A DNA stretch of 64,000 nucleotides from Opeltia flavorubescens (taxonomy: Eukaryota; Ascomycota; Lecanoromycetes; Teloschistales; Teloschistaceae), in NCBI GenBank assembly GCA_000442125.1, contig KE546974.1, positions 868,001-932,000 of the forward strand. The letters are read 5' to 3'. Below are positions 44,145 to 57,100 of the stretch, piece after piece. The position numbers and the translations under genes are program-made. Position 1 is the stretch's first letter, and each line of letters starts with the position of its first letter. The notes beneath the pieces were generated by a model. The model worked only from the letters and a program-made list of their open reading frames with translations, had not been told where the DNA came from and searched no databases.

Positions 44145-46581
44145 TCAATCGTCGTCGAATATCTGATATGTATTCTGTAATATTGTCTCGACTACTCGGA
44201 CTTGCCACCCAGCATCAGCAATATTAGAACCGGTTCCCATCAGCGTAGGCCTGAGTTCAGTGTCAGCCACAACGCCAGAATGGTGCCTAGGTTTCCTTAC
44301 CCGAAACAAATCGCAAGATTGCCGGCATTCATTCGATTCACGCCTGAGTGCTCTTGGACACGGTGTAAGTGCTAGGTAAATACTGTTAATCAGAGTTGAA
44401 ACCTCGAGAAGTAATACTTACAAGGGTTAGCGCTCGGAGAGTAGCATAATTTGGATCAGGGAGACTGTTGACGATAGCGTGCAGTGAGTCTCGACGAGTA
44501 ACATCATCTTCAATGCCTGTAATTAGGGAAAGACAGTGTAAGTCAGGGGAATTACAGCCGAGGTGTGCATCACCTACGCGCAGCTTCAATGAAGTCTTGA
44601 AAATGCTCGTGGGTGAGCAGTGGATCAGGTAAGTCTCGGAAGAATTGCTTCAACAATCCAGCCACACTGTTTACATCATGGAAGAAGCTTTCGGGGTTGC
44701 GAAAGTCAACCACGCTCGAATCTAGACCGATCAGCCGACGAGCGGTTCGATCTCTCAAAGGAAGACACGAACCGTTGTCAAAGATCGCTTTCAGCTTGGA
44801 GATATGCGGAGCCGATCCTGAAAGCCTGTAAATTCCCTCGACATCCAGCCCGAATAACTCAACAGCCTGCAGGCATTGATAGACAACGAGCGGAATGGCA
44901 GACCCATCACGTTTCAGGAGGTCATCCAAAGAGACGCCAAACACAGGTCGTAGTGGTGGGAGATCGGGATGAGCAAGATCACCATGCGAGGCCGTGGTTG
45001 GAGCAGGCGCCTGCGAATAGAGGGGCGATGAGAATTGGGGATGGGACAAGGGCGACGGGGCTGCTCCACCGCCGGGAGGGAAAAAGGTTGTTGGGTGAGA
45101 TGGCTCAGTATAACTCTGTTCCGAAAGATGTTGTACTGGTGTGAGATCAGATGCAACAGCTTGCTTTTGAGGCGAAGGGGGTATTTGACTTTGATCAGAG
45201 TGTGAAATTTGACGCAGACCGCCTGGGTTGTTCGATTGAATACTTTCTGGTTGAGCTCGTGAGTCCGTTGGAGCCAGTTGCTGAGTCGGACCAAGGGACT
45301 AGGGATGGTCAGTAAAATTACTGCACTGTTGTAATACACTTGAATACTCAGAAGACTTACTGGATGAGGCTGATATTTGATCTCCGCATGTCGCTGTCCA
45401 CTTTTGGCAGAAAAGCTGGCTATATAGCTGTGCAAATCCTCCGTATTGTTGATCTGGAACACTACCTCTCTAAGGCTAGGCTGTGCCTTATTGGTGGCGT
45501 GCCCTTTCAGAGGACTAACACAAAGACCATTGCTCAGAAGAAGCTTTTCATTGAATGATGCTGGCCAAACGTCAACAATTGAAGGAAGAATTAAAGCAAA
45601 GCATTCGTCGTCTCGAGGAACCTTACCAAATTTTTGCAGTTGCAAGGCCAAGCCAGAGTCGCATTCATTGATTAGGTCAAGGATTGCTTTCACAGCTTGT
45701 GGTCTTTGGGTACCCACGAGCTCCAAGCGTTGAGTCTGAGCCGTCTGCACTCTCAAAGCATACTCTGCGTCAGCAGCCTGGGTTTTACGGTGTAGATCTT
45801 CTTCGTGCTGAGCAGCAGACTTTGGTCCTTTCAAGCCAAAAACACGACCAGATTGCTTGTCTCCAGTGCGAGCGCGATCATAATCCTCGGCTAAGGAATC
45901 GTACTTGGCTTTCGCCTTCTCCACGAGGGTCTCTGAATCCTGCACACGCTTCTCTGCACTTAAGCCGGTTTGTTTCCATTGCTTTCTTCCTCGCTCTATG
46001 TTCGCAGCTAGGTCATGTAAATCTTCATGCATTTGATGTAAGGAGAGCGAAAATTGGATCCCATTGTCGGCCAATCGATCATGGATACTGATCACTTCAT
46101 GGTAGTGCTGCACATAAGTGCCTTGCCTATTATCAGATCGACGCGAAGACTCATGGCTGGCTTTACACAGCTTTTTGAGGCCCTGCGCATGCTCTTCTTC
46201 CAATGTAGACCTCTTCTTCAAAAATGCCGCAAACTCCTATTCCACTTTCAGTGAAACGCAACATCCGATGAAAGGATCAGGACACTGACTCGGGCCGATG
46301 CTACACTTTGCTTCAACCGTGTAAGCAAAGTGTTAATCCCAATCTGCAGTGCGTCAGTTGTAATTGGCCAGGAATGCCAAGGAGATGCGATCTACGTCTG
46401 AATGAAGCACCGCTCCGACCACTGTAGAGCCTTCGTTTACAGTGGCAGCGGTACGTGGCTGGTTAGAGCTATCAGATTCCAAGGCTTCGCCATTGGCGTT
46501 TTGTGTCGAGGGCCCGTTCGAGGCAAGCACAGAACCCGTGATATCTGTAGAAGAGCGGTTGGGAGACTCTTGGCTATCCAT
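44145..46581 (-). CDS. F-BAR and RhoGAP domain protein (Rgd1 type)
   Basis: Complement join(44145..44250, 44301..44371, 44422..44516, 44578..45298, 45361..46236, 46290..46343, 46396..46581), 702 aa. A Ser/Thr-rich N-terminus precedes an F-BAR domain (about residues 60-330) with EFAAFLKKRSTLEEEHAQGLKKL and a long coiled coil, which binds curved membrane. A disordered linker leads to a RhoGAP domain (about 490-690): FGVSLDDLL, then GLDVEGIYRLSGSA with the arginine finger near Arg530, VAGLLKQFFRDLPDPLL and the C-terminal MNAGNLAICFGPTLMG. Yeast Rgd1 turns off Rho3 and Rho4 at growing tips and the septum; the same role is inferred here. All junctions are in phase. Confidence 0.93.
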
Positions 46582-47538
46582 AGCGGAGGCTCTATGGAAG
46601 TATTTGGAGTATGCTTCACCGTGAGATCGATGTGAGATTTCTTCTCGGCGCAGTCGTTCAGAAAGATTTCGAAGTAAAGTTCTCTTGGTATGCAGAAGGT
46701 TGCGATTTTGATAAAAGGGGTTCCTATAATGCCGACATATATCACCGATGGCACAGTGTCTATGCTGTCCCGAAAGGTTCAGGCACTTGCAGATCGGCAG
46801 CGCTTGTTTTACCTAAACATATAACGTTTAAAGTGTACCTTGGATATGATCCACGACATATCAAAAACATGTCAAAGAAGCGGATATTGTAATTAGCGAG
46901 AAAGAATACCCACTGTAAGTTACGCAAGTGTCTGCGAGTCTGTAACCAAATTTCCAGATCGCAGGTATATTCACCTATTTCGCTGAAATACAATAATATT
47001 ACCGACACAGCCGCCAAGAAATGCCAACTGAATTTTTATCACGTGACTATTCTATCGAACTCCTATGTTGCCCCATTCTAAACCAGCTTACCCAGCCAGC
47101 CGTAATGCAGTCAATATAAGTTTGATGCTCATGAAAACCGCATATATGGGAAGCACCGCGAGGTACACACCAAATCTAGATTCTCTCTTGCCAATTTTGA
47201 TAAGGACTAACAATGGTTTTTGACTGCAAAACTCACGAAAGCTTTGGCACTTTCTGAGTGAGCCATCATAGCCACCGGATGGCGACACTGTTGTAATAAA
47301 GTACACGTTCATGACGGTATGGCGAGGTTTTACATCCCATCGCGAAGATCAATCAAAACGAGCTAGACCACACACATTCAGACCCTAGGCATGCAGCCTG
47401 GTATGTTCCTAGAGTATGAAACGTTCTACCGGCTTACGTTTGTATGCAAGTACAGCAACTCATCTTGCGTGAACATATGGTGCAAATTCCACAATTATCT
47501 TCATGCGCCCAGAAATATGACAGTCGATTGCAAATTGG
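46582..47538. other. Intergenic, upstream of the RhoGAP gene
   Basis: 957 bp between the RhoGAP start and the ADE4 stop, both genes on -. It holds the RhoGAP promoter. Open frames of 60-93 codons are present but have no domain. Nothing else is supported. Confidence 0.5.
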
Positions 47539-50084
47539 TCAACGCCCAGGGAAATCTCCATAGTTGTGCAAACTGATATCCATTTGGTCTTTCTGTAAAA
47601 ACACCTGTTCCTTTGAATATTTGTGCCCCTTTGCGTTGCCGTTCACCTGGGCATCAGCCAAGTTCCTCTCCTTTTCCTCATTCGTTGCAGGCACGACCTG
47701 TCCATTTTGTGTAACGTCTACACCATTAGCCGTGATCTCGATCTCTTCAAGATCTGCCGAACCATTCGCGACAGCCTCCCTGGCCTTTTCGAGCACCTTC
47801 ATCTGGCATGTCTGGCCTCGGACTTTCTCGAGATGTTGGAAATAACCTTGCTCCACAGGAGTCACGTAACTGCCACAGAAGACGCCAACCTCAAAGTCCC
47901 GCTCTTCTAGCGATGCATGACTTGAGACCACAGCTTCGGAGCAAGCAGACTTCAAGTCTTCCAAATCCTGGAAAATTACTCTATCGGCACCAATGTGTTT
48001 GGCTATTTCATCAATCGCTCTGTTATGGCCTTGATCGTGCGCAATGAGCTCGAGGGGTGATGCTATTCTTTGCGTCAGGATTTTCACGCCGTACATACCA
48101 AAGCTCTGAGCATGACATACCAAGGTCAATACCATAAATGTGGGCATGACTGGACCACGAGTCAGCAAGCGACAATATGCAAAAGGAAGTGCTCAGACCC
48201 ACGTTATTGGCGGTGCGCAGCTAGCGAAGTACACCTTACGTGCTCCACATTCCTTAACCATGCTGACAATCTCCCGGCTGGTCGTACCTCTGACAATGCT
48301 GTCATCGATTAGGAGGACGTTCTTCCCAGCAAACTACTATGGATCAATACTGAAAAGATTGCATTTGATAGTTTCCTGACCTTCTCATTCATAGCGCTGA
48401 GTTTTCGTTTCACCCCCTTTTTCCGAGCTGCTTGGCTGGGCATCTGAGGAAATTTAAAGTTAGTGTTGACTTTATGTGCAATGCAGATAGACGGCTACTT
48501 ACGATGAATGTGCGAAAGACATACTACTACCATGTTAGCTTTTCGTCTCAACGCGGACTGGCACGATCGGGAGAACTACTCGATTTTTCACAAAGCCTTG
48601 GGTATACGGTCGTTTGAGACGTGCGGCAACGCTGGGAGCTGAGGTATTACTAGTCTCAGGGATTGGAATGATCACGTCAATAGATTTGACCTCTTCTAAG
48701 GTCAAAGTTCTTCTGATTTTATCCGCAAGCTTGGTTCCCATGTTCTCTCTGCTCTGGTTAACCGAGATCCCGTCGATGATTGAGTCTGGTCTCGCACTAA
48801 ACCATCCATATGTCAACAACGTTTTTTCCAGACGGGGCGCCCCGGTCATACATACAAGTAGCAGAATTCAAAGATATCGGGGGCATAGCGTTTTCGATCT
48901 TGGATCTGATAGAAAATTGGACTTGCCCCTTTCTTGATAATGACGGCTTGCCCTGGAAGGATATCGATGAAATCTTCAAAATCAAGATGTTTGAGAGCCA
49001 CAGACTCGGATGCCATCATGTAGTCCGTTCCTTCCTTGCCGGATCTCGAACCCATTATCAGAGGTCTTATGCCAAAGCTATCTCGAAAGCCTATAAGTCC
49101 AAAGCCTCGTGATAACTTAGTATGACTGTACCAATTAAATCAAAGACATAGCTTACCCGCAAGCATCGCAGTACACGCCCAAGCTCCTACGCATCGCTCG
49201 TACATCCGTTGAAGAGCCTCCACTATGTCCTTGTCATTGACACGTGCCTTGCCGGTCTCATTTAATTCATTAGCGAAAATGTTCAACATCAATTCCGAAT
49301 CGCTCTCAGTATTGATATGTCGATGTGCTTCAAAGTCTAAGAACTCTCGAAGAGCCGGAGCCTACATGGACAGATCAGTAGATAGGGCTAAAATGCTAGA
49401 GTCTTACTGACGTTGATCAAGTTGCCATTCTGCAAACAGGAAGATTAGTTATGTGATTGCGTATTGCAGCTTGATCGTATGGAAGAATAGGCCACGCACG
49501 TGAGCAAAACAAATTCCTAAGTCCATGTGAAAACAAACATCAATCTATTATCTTTCCCAAATGATAGATAAAGAGTCCAGGGGGCCGAATAATCAAATTG
49601 AAACTTACCGTATGGGCTATTAACATAAAATGGCTGCGCTTCACTGCTCGCGCTGGTTCCTGCGGTTGGATATCTCAAATGGCCGATGCCCATATAACCC
49701 GAAGGTAGATCTGCTACTCGGGAACCATCATTGAACACCTTAGAAGCAAGCCCTCCACCTTTGCATTGATGAATCTTCCCGCCGGGTGCACACTGCATTT
49801 ATGTTCAATAAGTGTATTACGTGGTCGCAACACAAGCTTCAGAACGTACCACAGCAATTCCACATGCGTCTTGGCCCCGATGCTAAAATGGGAGAATGGT
49901 CAACCCTATTTCATACAGTAATCGACAATATCGTTAATTTCATGTGCGAGGCGAAAATCTATTCTACAAATCGAAGGAAAGCGGATAGCTTTCTTACCTG
50001 TAAGAAGTATAAGGCCTCGTGGAGATCATACGCCACACTTACCTCGGACGCGCTGGCCTTAATAAGGGCGAGTATACCACACAT
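47539..50084 (-). CDS. ADE4: Amidophosphoribosyltransferase (ADE4 / PurF)
   Basis: Complement join(47539..48062, 48121..48149, 48203..48333, 48381..48443, 48503..48523, 48580..48796, 48856..49105, 49157..49361, 49412..49429, 49500..49516, 49609..49792, 49850..49882, 49998..50084), 592 aa, with 12 introns, including exons of 17, 18 and 21 nt. The first step of de novo purine synthesis: PRPP plus glutamine gives phosphoribosylamine. It starts MCGILALIK, so Cys2 is the glutaminase nucleophile after Met removal; [19 protein letters not shown] and FAHNGNLIN complete the class II amidotransferase half. The transferase half has [24 protein letters not shown], the PRPP loop [13 protein letters not shown] (about 371-383) and YFASCAPPI. 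The C-terminal 60 residues are extra to the bacterial enzyme. Its start lies about 360 bp from the AT-rich block. Confidence 0.95.
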
Positions 50085-50444
50085 GACCGTGGCCCAGATG
50101 ACCTCAGAAGAATAGAAGAAAAATCAAGTCAAACCTTTGGCTGGGTTGCAAACGGCAAGCGCATATCGGGAATAGCGTCTAGGAAAAAATTTGGCGGCAA
50201 AGTCTGTTCGGCGTCTGAAATTTCTTCGGTGATTATAACCGACCTAGTGTCTCCTGGACAAAAAAAATTAAGACCCTACGGGTTCGATCAGCTCTGATGT
50301 AGTTGAGGTAGGTCGTACGGAGGAGCTGATTGGGCGGGCGGATAAAAAGGTCTAGCGACGGTAATAACGGACTAGTGTTGAGTTCAATTACCAGAAGCAA
50401 ATCGATAAAAAATAATAGGTTTGGAAAAACCATTCTTTAGAAAA
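50085..50444. promoter_or_regulatory. ADE4 upstream region up to the AT-rich block
   Basis: 360 bp of ordinary composition upstream of ADE4, ending where CpA/TpG drop out. The ADE4 promoter must lie here or extend into the AT-rich block. No site is named. Confidence 0.45.
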
Positions 50445-50503
50445 AATATTTTACGATTTTATTGTTAAAAGCTATCTATTATTATTTTATTCTTATATTC
50501 CGC

Positions 50504-51835
50504 CGGTAAAACGGGAAACGATTTCTAGGCGCCCCGGGCCAGTAAAAATTCTAGAGGCTAGAAATCTACAACCCAGATTCTATAATATTCGAAATTAACG
50601 CGCTAGTTTTTAAAACTCGTTTAAAGCCGCTAAAATAATTTTAATAGTATTTTTTATATAATATTAGCGTAATTTATTTAAAAAATTAATATATAAATTT
50701 AAAATAATAATTTTTTTATAATTTTTATTAAGTAATTAATTTTATATAAAAAGTCTATAAATAAAATTAGTATATTTATTTAATAATTAATTTTTATTTT
50801 TATATATATTTATTAAATTATTAATTTTAATAATTTAAATTTATATATTTTTAAAATAAATTTTTTGAATTTTATAATATTATATTCGATTTTTTAATTA
50901 AACTAATATTTATTATATTAAAATAATAAATTCAAAATTTTTTAAAAATATTTTTATTTATAATTTTATATATTTATAATAAATTTTTAAAATTTTTTAA
51001 TTTAATTAAATTATTTGAAATTTCTATTAATAATAATTATAAAAATATTATTATTATTATTATATATATATTAGAAAACGTTTTTTATCGATTTCTCGAC
51101 CTGAAATAAATATAAAATTTATCGGTTAATATCGAATAACCGCAGTTATAAAATAGGTCAAATTTATTTACTTTTATTAATTATATCGATAAAACGAGAA
51201 ACTAGTCTTTTAATCTCGAGCGAATAACTAATAAATTTTTTAGCCCCGGCGGCTCCGGGCTAAATTTTAGCGCTAAAATATATAATAGATTAGCCCGAGG
51301 CTAGCTCTAATCTAATTTATTATTAGTAAAAAAAATATAATAAAAAAAATTAATAAAATTAATAAAAAATCGTTTTTAATCTTTTAAAAATTTTAATACT
51401 ATAAATTAGCGTTAAATTTATTATATTCGAATTTTTAAAAATTTTTTTATTTTATTTTTATTTTATTAAAATTTTAATATTATAAATATTTATATTAAAT
51501 AACTATAAATATTTTTTTTAAATAATTTAATAAAATAATATATTTATATTAATTTTTCCGATTATTATAAATATTAATATAAATTATATATTAATATAAT
51601 TATTAATTACTATTAAAAGTTTTTATAATTTTTTAATTTTTTTATTAATAAGCGCTAGCTGTTATAAAAAACGTTTAAAATATTTATAATATTTTTAAAT
51701 TGGCTCCGGCGGCTTTAAACGGGCCCCGAACGGTAATATATTAGCTCCAGATATTATAGAGCCTGGTTTATAAATTCCTCGCCCCTAGATCTATAGCTGG
51801 CCCGAGGCGCCCCCGTATAAATTCCCGTTTTGCCG
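50504..51835. mobile_element. Decayed DNA transposon-like element with 127-bp terminal inverted repeats
   Basis: The left end, 50504-50630, and the reverse complement of the right end, 51709-51835, align over 127 bp with almost no gap. Shared blocks include AAAACGGGAA, GGGCCAG, TCTATAATAT and CGTTTAAAGCCGC, with a GC-rich core (GGCGCCCCGGG on the left) rare in this AT-rich DNA. Many differences are C/T or G/A changes, as RIP gives. The whole unit is 1332 bp. The interior is too degraded to show a transposase, and the target-site duplication is not clear. It could be a TIR transposon of the Tc1/mariner or Mutator type, or a non-autonomous relative. Confidence 0.72.
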
Positions 51836-52009
51836 ATATATTAAAACAGCTGGTATTTTTATAATTAAATAGTACTATTATTTCTATATTTATTAGATTT
51901 TATAATCGTTTATTTTAAAGCGTTTAATAAACGTATTTTATATATATAAAAATTTTTAAATTTAAATTAAAATTAGTAATATAATTCCGTATAGAAGTTT
52001 TACGCGTAT

Positions 52010-52100
52010 AAATTTGGCTAGTAGCTTTACTAGTGGCCAGCTCTACCAGCTGCCAGCTACTAACAGCAAAATCCCATTGGAACGGTAGCCCGATATCAAT
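52010..52100. repeat. RIP-spared island with an imperfect hairpin
   Basis: About 90 bp that keep many CpA and TpG steps inside the AT block. It contains an imperfect inverted repeat with arms at 52017-52026 and 52055-52064 (9 of 10 positions match), plus inner GGCCAGCT and AGCTGCC. It is too short for RIP, or arrived later. It may be the end of an inserted element. Confidence 0.45.
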
Positions 52101-53786
52101 TATTTATTAAAATTTTTTAATATTTATAAATAAATTTAAATTTAAATTTTAAATTTATTTATATTATTTTTAAATATTTAAATACTAATTAATATTATAT
52201 TAAAAAACAAATATTTATTATATAAAAAAAACGATTTATTATTAAAATATTTATAGCCGTTATTTTATAAAAAATATTTAAATATTTTAATTTTAAACAA
52301 TTTTATATTATATAATAAATATAAAATAATAATATTCTATTAAAAATAAAAAATTATCTATTTATAGAATCTATAACTAAATAAATATAGGCGCTAAAAG
52401 GCGTTAAATTTAAATAGATAAATATATTAAAAAGCTTTTTCCGAATTATAATAGCTATTTAATTTTATTTATTTAATTAATTTTTTATTTATATAGTATA
52501 ATTATAATAAATACCGGTAATAAATAAAACTATTAGCTTTTAATAATAAGCTTTTTTTCGCTAAAAAACGGCTTTTTAATTTATTTCTATTATTTAATAT
52601 TAGTTTTAGTATTATTAGCGGCTTTATTATAATTTAAAGCCGATTTCGGGCTAAAAAAATATTTATACTTTTTTATTAGTATTTTAATATTATTTAAATA
52701 GTATTTAAATATTTATTAATTATTTTTAAATCTATAACTAATCTAATAAATAAAATATTAAATAAAAAAGTTTTTATTTTTATAAATATAGCGTTTATAG
52801 AAAGTTTATTCGATTTTAAATTTTTTATTATTATTAATAACGACTAAAAATATTATTTATATTATATTATAAATTTTTATAATAGATAATAGTTTTAAAT
52901 AATAAACTAATAGTTTAATATATTTAATAATTTTAAAAAAATCTATTAATTATTATTTAGTTTTTTTTAAAGTAAATTTTAATATATTATAATTTTAATA
53001 TAAATATATTTTTATAAAAATCGCTAACTTTAAAATAAACTAGTTAATAGTATATATTATAATATTTTTTTAATTTTATTATAATAAAAATAATAATATT
53101 TTTAATATCGATATATATAAACCGGTATTTTTTTATAACTATTAATATAATAATTTTTTATATTATAAATATATTTATTAATTTATATATTTATAAAATA
53201 ATTAAATTATAGTAATAAACTATTTATATTATAATTAAAAAAATAATTAATTTTTTAATAAAAGCGTTAATAAAAGTTTTAAAAACTAGTATATTTTTTA
53301 ATAAAATAGTTTATTTAAAATCTAATAAATATAAAAAATCTAATATTTCGCGAATTTAAATCCGAATAATATTTAATTAGATATTTTAAATATAAAATTA
53401 TAATTTATAAAATTATTTAACGTTATTATTATTTATAAAAAAATAATAAATTATAATTTAAAATCGTTTAATATATAAATAAAATAGTATATAATAATTT
53501 TAATAATTTAAATAAATAATTTTAATATATTATTAATTTATAGATATTAGGTAATAAAATATTATAAATTTATTTTTAATATTTTAAAGATCTAGCGCTA
53601 TAATTAATCAATAAATTTTTTATTATAATTTAAAATTATTTTTTATAATACGCTTTAATTTAGTTTTATTAATTTATTTAATAATTATTTAATTTATTAT
53701 TTACTATTTTAACAAATTTTTTTAAATATATTAATAATTATTTTAATAAATTTATTTATTATCTACTCTTTATATAATAGATTTGG

Positions 53787-54070
53787 TAAAAAAAGGGTCC
53801 AGTTTACGTAAAAAATTGATTTTTACCCGTTTATCTATTGGCTACAAGCTGCGTTCAATAAGCGAGGAAAATCAAATTTCACCCAGATTTTGCAGTTGAA
53901 TAACTCGGTCAGTTTCGTGCACAGTAACGTGCAAAGTGGCTTAGTTTGAAGCGCTTAATAAGTGCATTCTAACGGTATAAAAATTTTGAAATTTGAATAA
54001 AAATTAGTGGCGCTACTAGCTATAGAAGATTTACGCTGGCGATTTTTATTATACGCTCGCTGAATAAGCT
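53787..54070. mobile_element. RIP-spared island, possible end of a young transposon
   Basis: About 280 bp of ordinary composition with frequent CpA/TpG, sharply bounded on the left inside the AT block. It starts near a GGGTCCAGTTTACG motif and has a near-palindrome GTAAAAAATTGATTTTTAC. The motif (C/T)AATAAG(C/T)G recurs (GCGTTCAATAAGCG, GCGCTTAATAAGTGC), with a related GCTGAATAAGC further right. Recurrent subterminal motifs of this kind are common in Tc1/mariner (Fot/pogo) ends, where transposase binds; that assignment is a guess. It runs directly into the 18-bp tandem repeat. Confidence 0.4.
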
Positions 54071-54160
54071 AGTAGGGCTAAAAAGCCTAATAGAGCTGAA
54101 AAGCCTAATAGGGCTGAAAAATTAAATAGGGCTAAAAAGCCTAATAAAGCTAAAAAAATA
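54071..54160. repeat. 18-bp tandem repeat, five units
   Basis: Five units of exactly 18 bp start at 54071, 54089, 54107, 54125 and 54143. The clearest unit is AATAGGGCTGAAAAGCCT. Units differ mostly by G/A changes and fade to the right. The period is a multiple of three and the frame through the units is open, coding for a Lys/Ala/Asn-rich hexapeptide repeat, so it may once have been part of a coding region. Confidence 0.75.
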
Positions 54161-57100
54161 AAAAATAATTTTTTAAAAAAAAAATTTTTAAAAAATTATT
54201 TAAGAAGGAAAAATTAAATAAATTAATTATTCCGAATTTTAAAATTTTTAAAATTTTTAATTTTTTAAATATAATATAATAAATATAATAATTATAAATA
54301 TAAATTTATTTAAAATTTTTTTGAAAAAATTTCGGGCTTTTTTATTAATATATAATAATTATATTTTTTATATAATTTTAGTAGAACGAGAATAAAATCG
54401 ATAATAAATATATAAAACGATTTTACCGGGTTAAATACTAATTATAGAGTTTTATATTAATAATAATAAAATATTTAATTAATTTAATACTATAAATAAT
54501 AATAGATAAATTTATATAATTATATTAATATTTTATATATATAAAAGCTTTTTATTGAATATTTATATATATATATATAGAATTAAAGTAGCCTATTCTA
54601 TTATATACTAGCTAAAATACTTTTTTTTTATATTTATAGATATTATTAAATATAAACTTTATTTATTATTATTAAAATAAAATAATCTATTAATAGTATA
54701 ATATAATAATATAATAATATTGTTATTTTATTTTATATTAGTTTTAATAAATTTTTTAATTTTAGTCTAGCGGTTTTTTTTAATATACCTATCGAATAAT
54801 TATTAATAGAATTTAATTAATATTTTTATTAGATTTATTAGAAAGTAATATACTAAAAAAATATTTATATCTAATAACTCGTCTATTTTCAGGCGGTATT
54901 TATAACTAGCGAGCTTTAATAATATATCTAAAACGGTATTTATAATTTTAGATTTATAGAAAATATTAAATTTAAAATATTAAAAATATTTAAAAGTTTA
55001 TATTAAATAAAAGTTAAATTTTTTTATAAATATTATATTTAAATTGGTTTTATATAAAATACTAACTATTATAAAATAGTCCGTATAAATAATAATAATA
55101 TATTTAACTATTTCTATTATATAATTAATCTTTTTAATTATTTAAAATAATATTTATAACTTTTAATTCTATAAATTAATATTATACTTTAATATTTAAT
55201 AATAAACAGCTAGAAAATAAAATTAATTACTTAAACTTCTATTTAAATTTTTATTTATTTTATAAATAATTTTATTTAAATTATAATAAATATAAATTAT
55301 AAAATCGAATTTTTTACTAATATCTAAGTTTATATATAGTACTAAATTTCCGTTAAAATAAACTAGAATTAATAATAATAAAAAAAAATTTTATAGATAA
55401 TAAAATATATTAAATTTTTTAAATATAAATACTACTAATAAATTTTAAATAGTAGCTCTTTTATAAACGTTATTTTTAATAGTAATATCGCGGTTTATAT
55501 ATATTTTATACTTTTAAAATAATTTAATAATCGTTATATAAATAATAATATACTATTAAAAGTAATTTATTAAAATATAAATTTTTTTAAATTATTAAAA
55601 TATATATAAAAATAAAAGTTTTAAAATTATTTTTAATTTATTTTTTATAATAATAAATTAGAAAACGTTTACCTTTTAATTTAATAAATATATAAAAATA
55701 TAACTAATAAACGATTTTATAAATAATTAATATAGATTTATAGTATTAAATATAATAAAAATTTAATTAAAATATTTTATATATTTTTTTATTAAAAAGG
55801 AAAAAATTATAATATTATTAATATAAATTTTATAAAAAAAACGAAATAAATATAAAATTCTATTTATTATTTATTATATATAAATTGATAAATTATAATA
55901 ATCTATTATCAGTACTTTAAATATTTTTTACCTTTAATATAAAACTATAATTAAATAATAATAATATTATTAATTAATCTATTATTAATAAAAAAAATTT
56001 ATAAAATATATTATAAAAAAGACTTTAATATTATAAATTTACGCTAGAATTTTTATTTATAATAGAATTAAATAAATATTTAATATTATAATATTATTAA
56101 ATACCCGAATATTAATAATAATACGACTTTTAAAACTTTAATTAATATTTTTCTATACTATAAAATAAAAAAATAAAAATAAAATAATTTTAATAATTTA
56201 TTCTATCGAATTATATTTATAAAATTTATTAAAAGTTTTATTAAAAACCTTTTTATTATAAATATTAATAGAATATATATAAATTTATTTGGATCTATAA
56301 ATTTACTTTTAGTTTTTTATTAATAAAATATTTATATACTCTAATTTTAATATATTAATTATATTATCGGTATTTTACTATAAACGCGGGTAGAATTTAA
56401 TTAAAATAGTTAAAGCTACTCGTTTAATTTATATTCTAAAAATTATTATTTTTATAAAATATACTATTTTTATTTAATAGTTAGAATTAATAAATAATAT
56501 AATAATAGTATTTAAAGCTATAATAGCTATTATAATAGCTATTATATAATATTTAAAATTTTTAAAAATTATCCAAGCTTTTATTTTAGCGTTTTAATAA
56601 CTAGATTATAGTTTTTTATATTAATTTAATAGTATATATTAGTTTAATATTTCTAGATAGTATTTAATTAAAATTTTATAATTAATTAAATAAAAAATAA
56701 AAAATTATTTTAAATATAAATTTATCTAAATATATAATCTATAATAAAAATATAATTTATAAAAATATTTAGTATTTTTAGTTTATATATAAAATTATAA
56801 TTTTATTAGAAATTTAATAGATTTTAATATAAATCTATAATATTAACGGCTTTATTAATAAATAATAATATTATAATATATTAAATACTATAAATTATAA
56901 CATTTATTCTAGTACTTTTAATATTAATAATAATTAATATTATTATATTATTATAAAAGCTAATAGTTATTATAATAATAATTAAATATATATTAATATT
57001 TTAAAACTTTAAAATATTTATATTAAAAAATATATTAATATTTAAATTATTTATTAAATAAAACTCGCGTATAATAATAATAAACTTTATAGTTTTTTTA

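Noticed and set aside
44620-45144. 174-codon frame on + opposite the RhoGAP domain
   Set aside because: Antisense shadow of a conserved RhoGAP exon.
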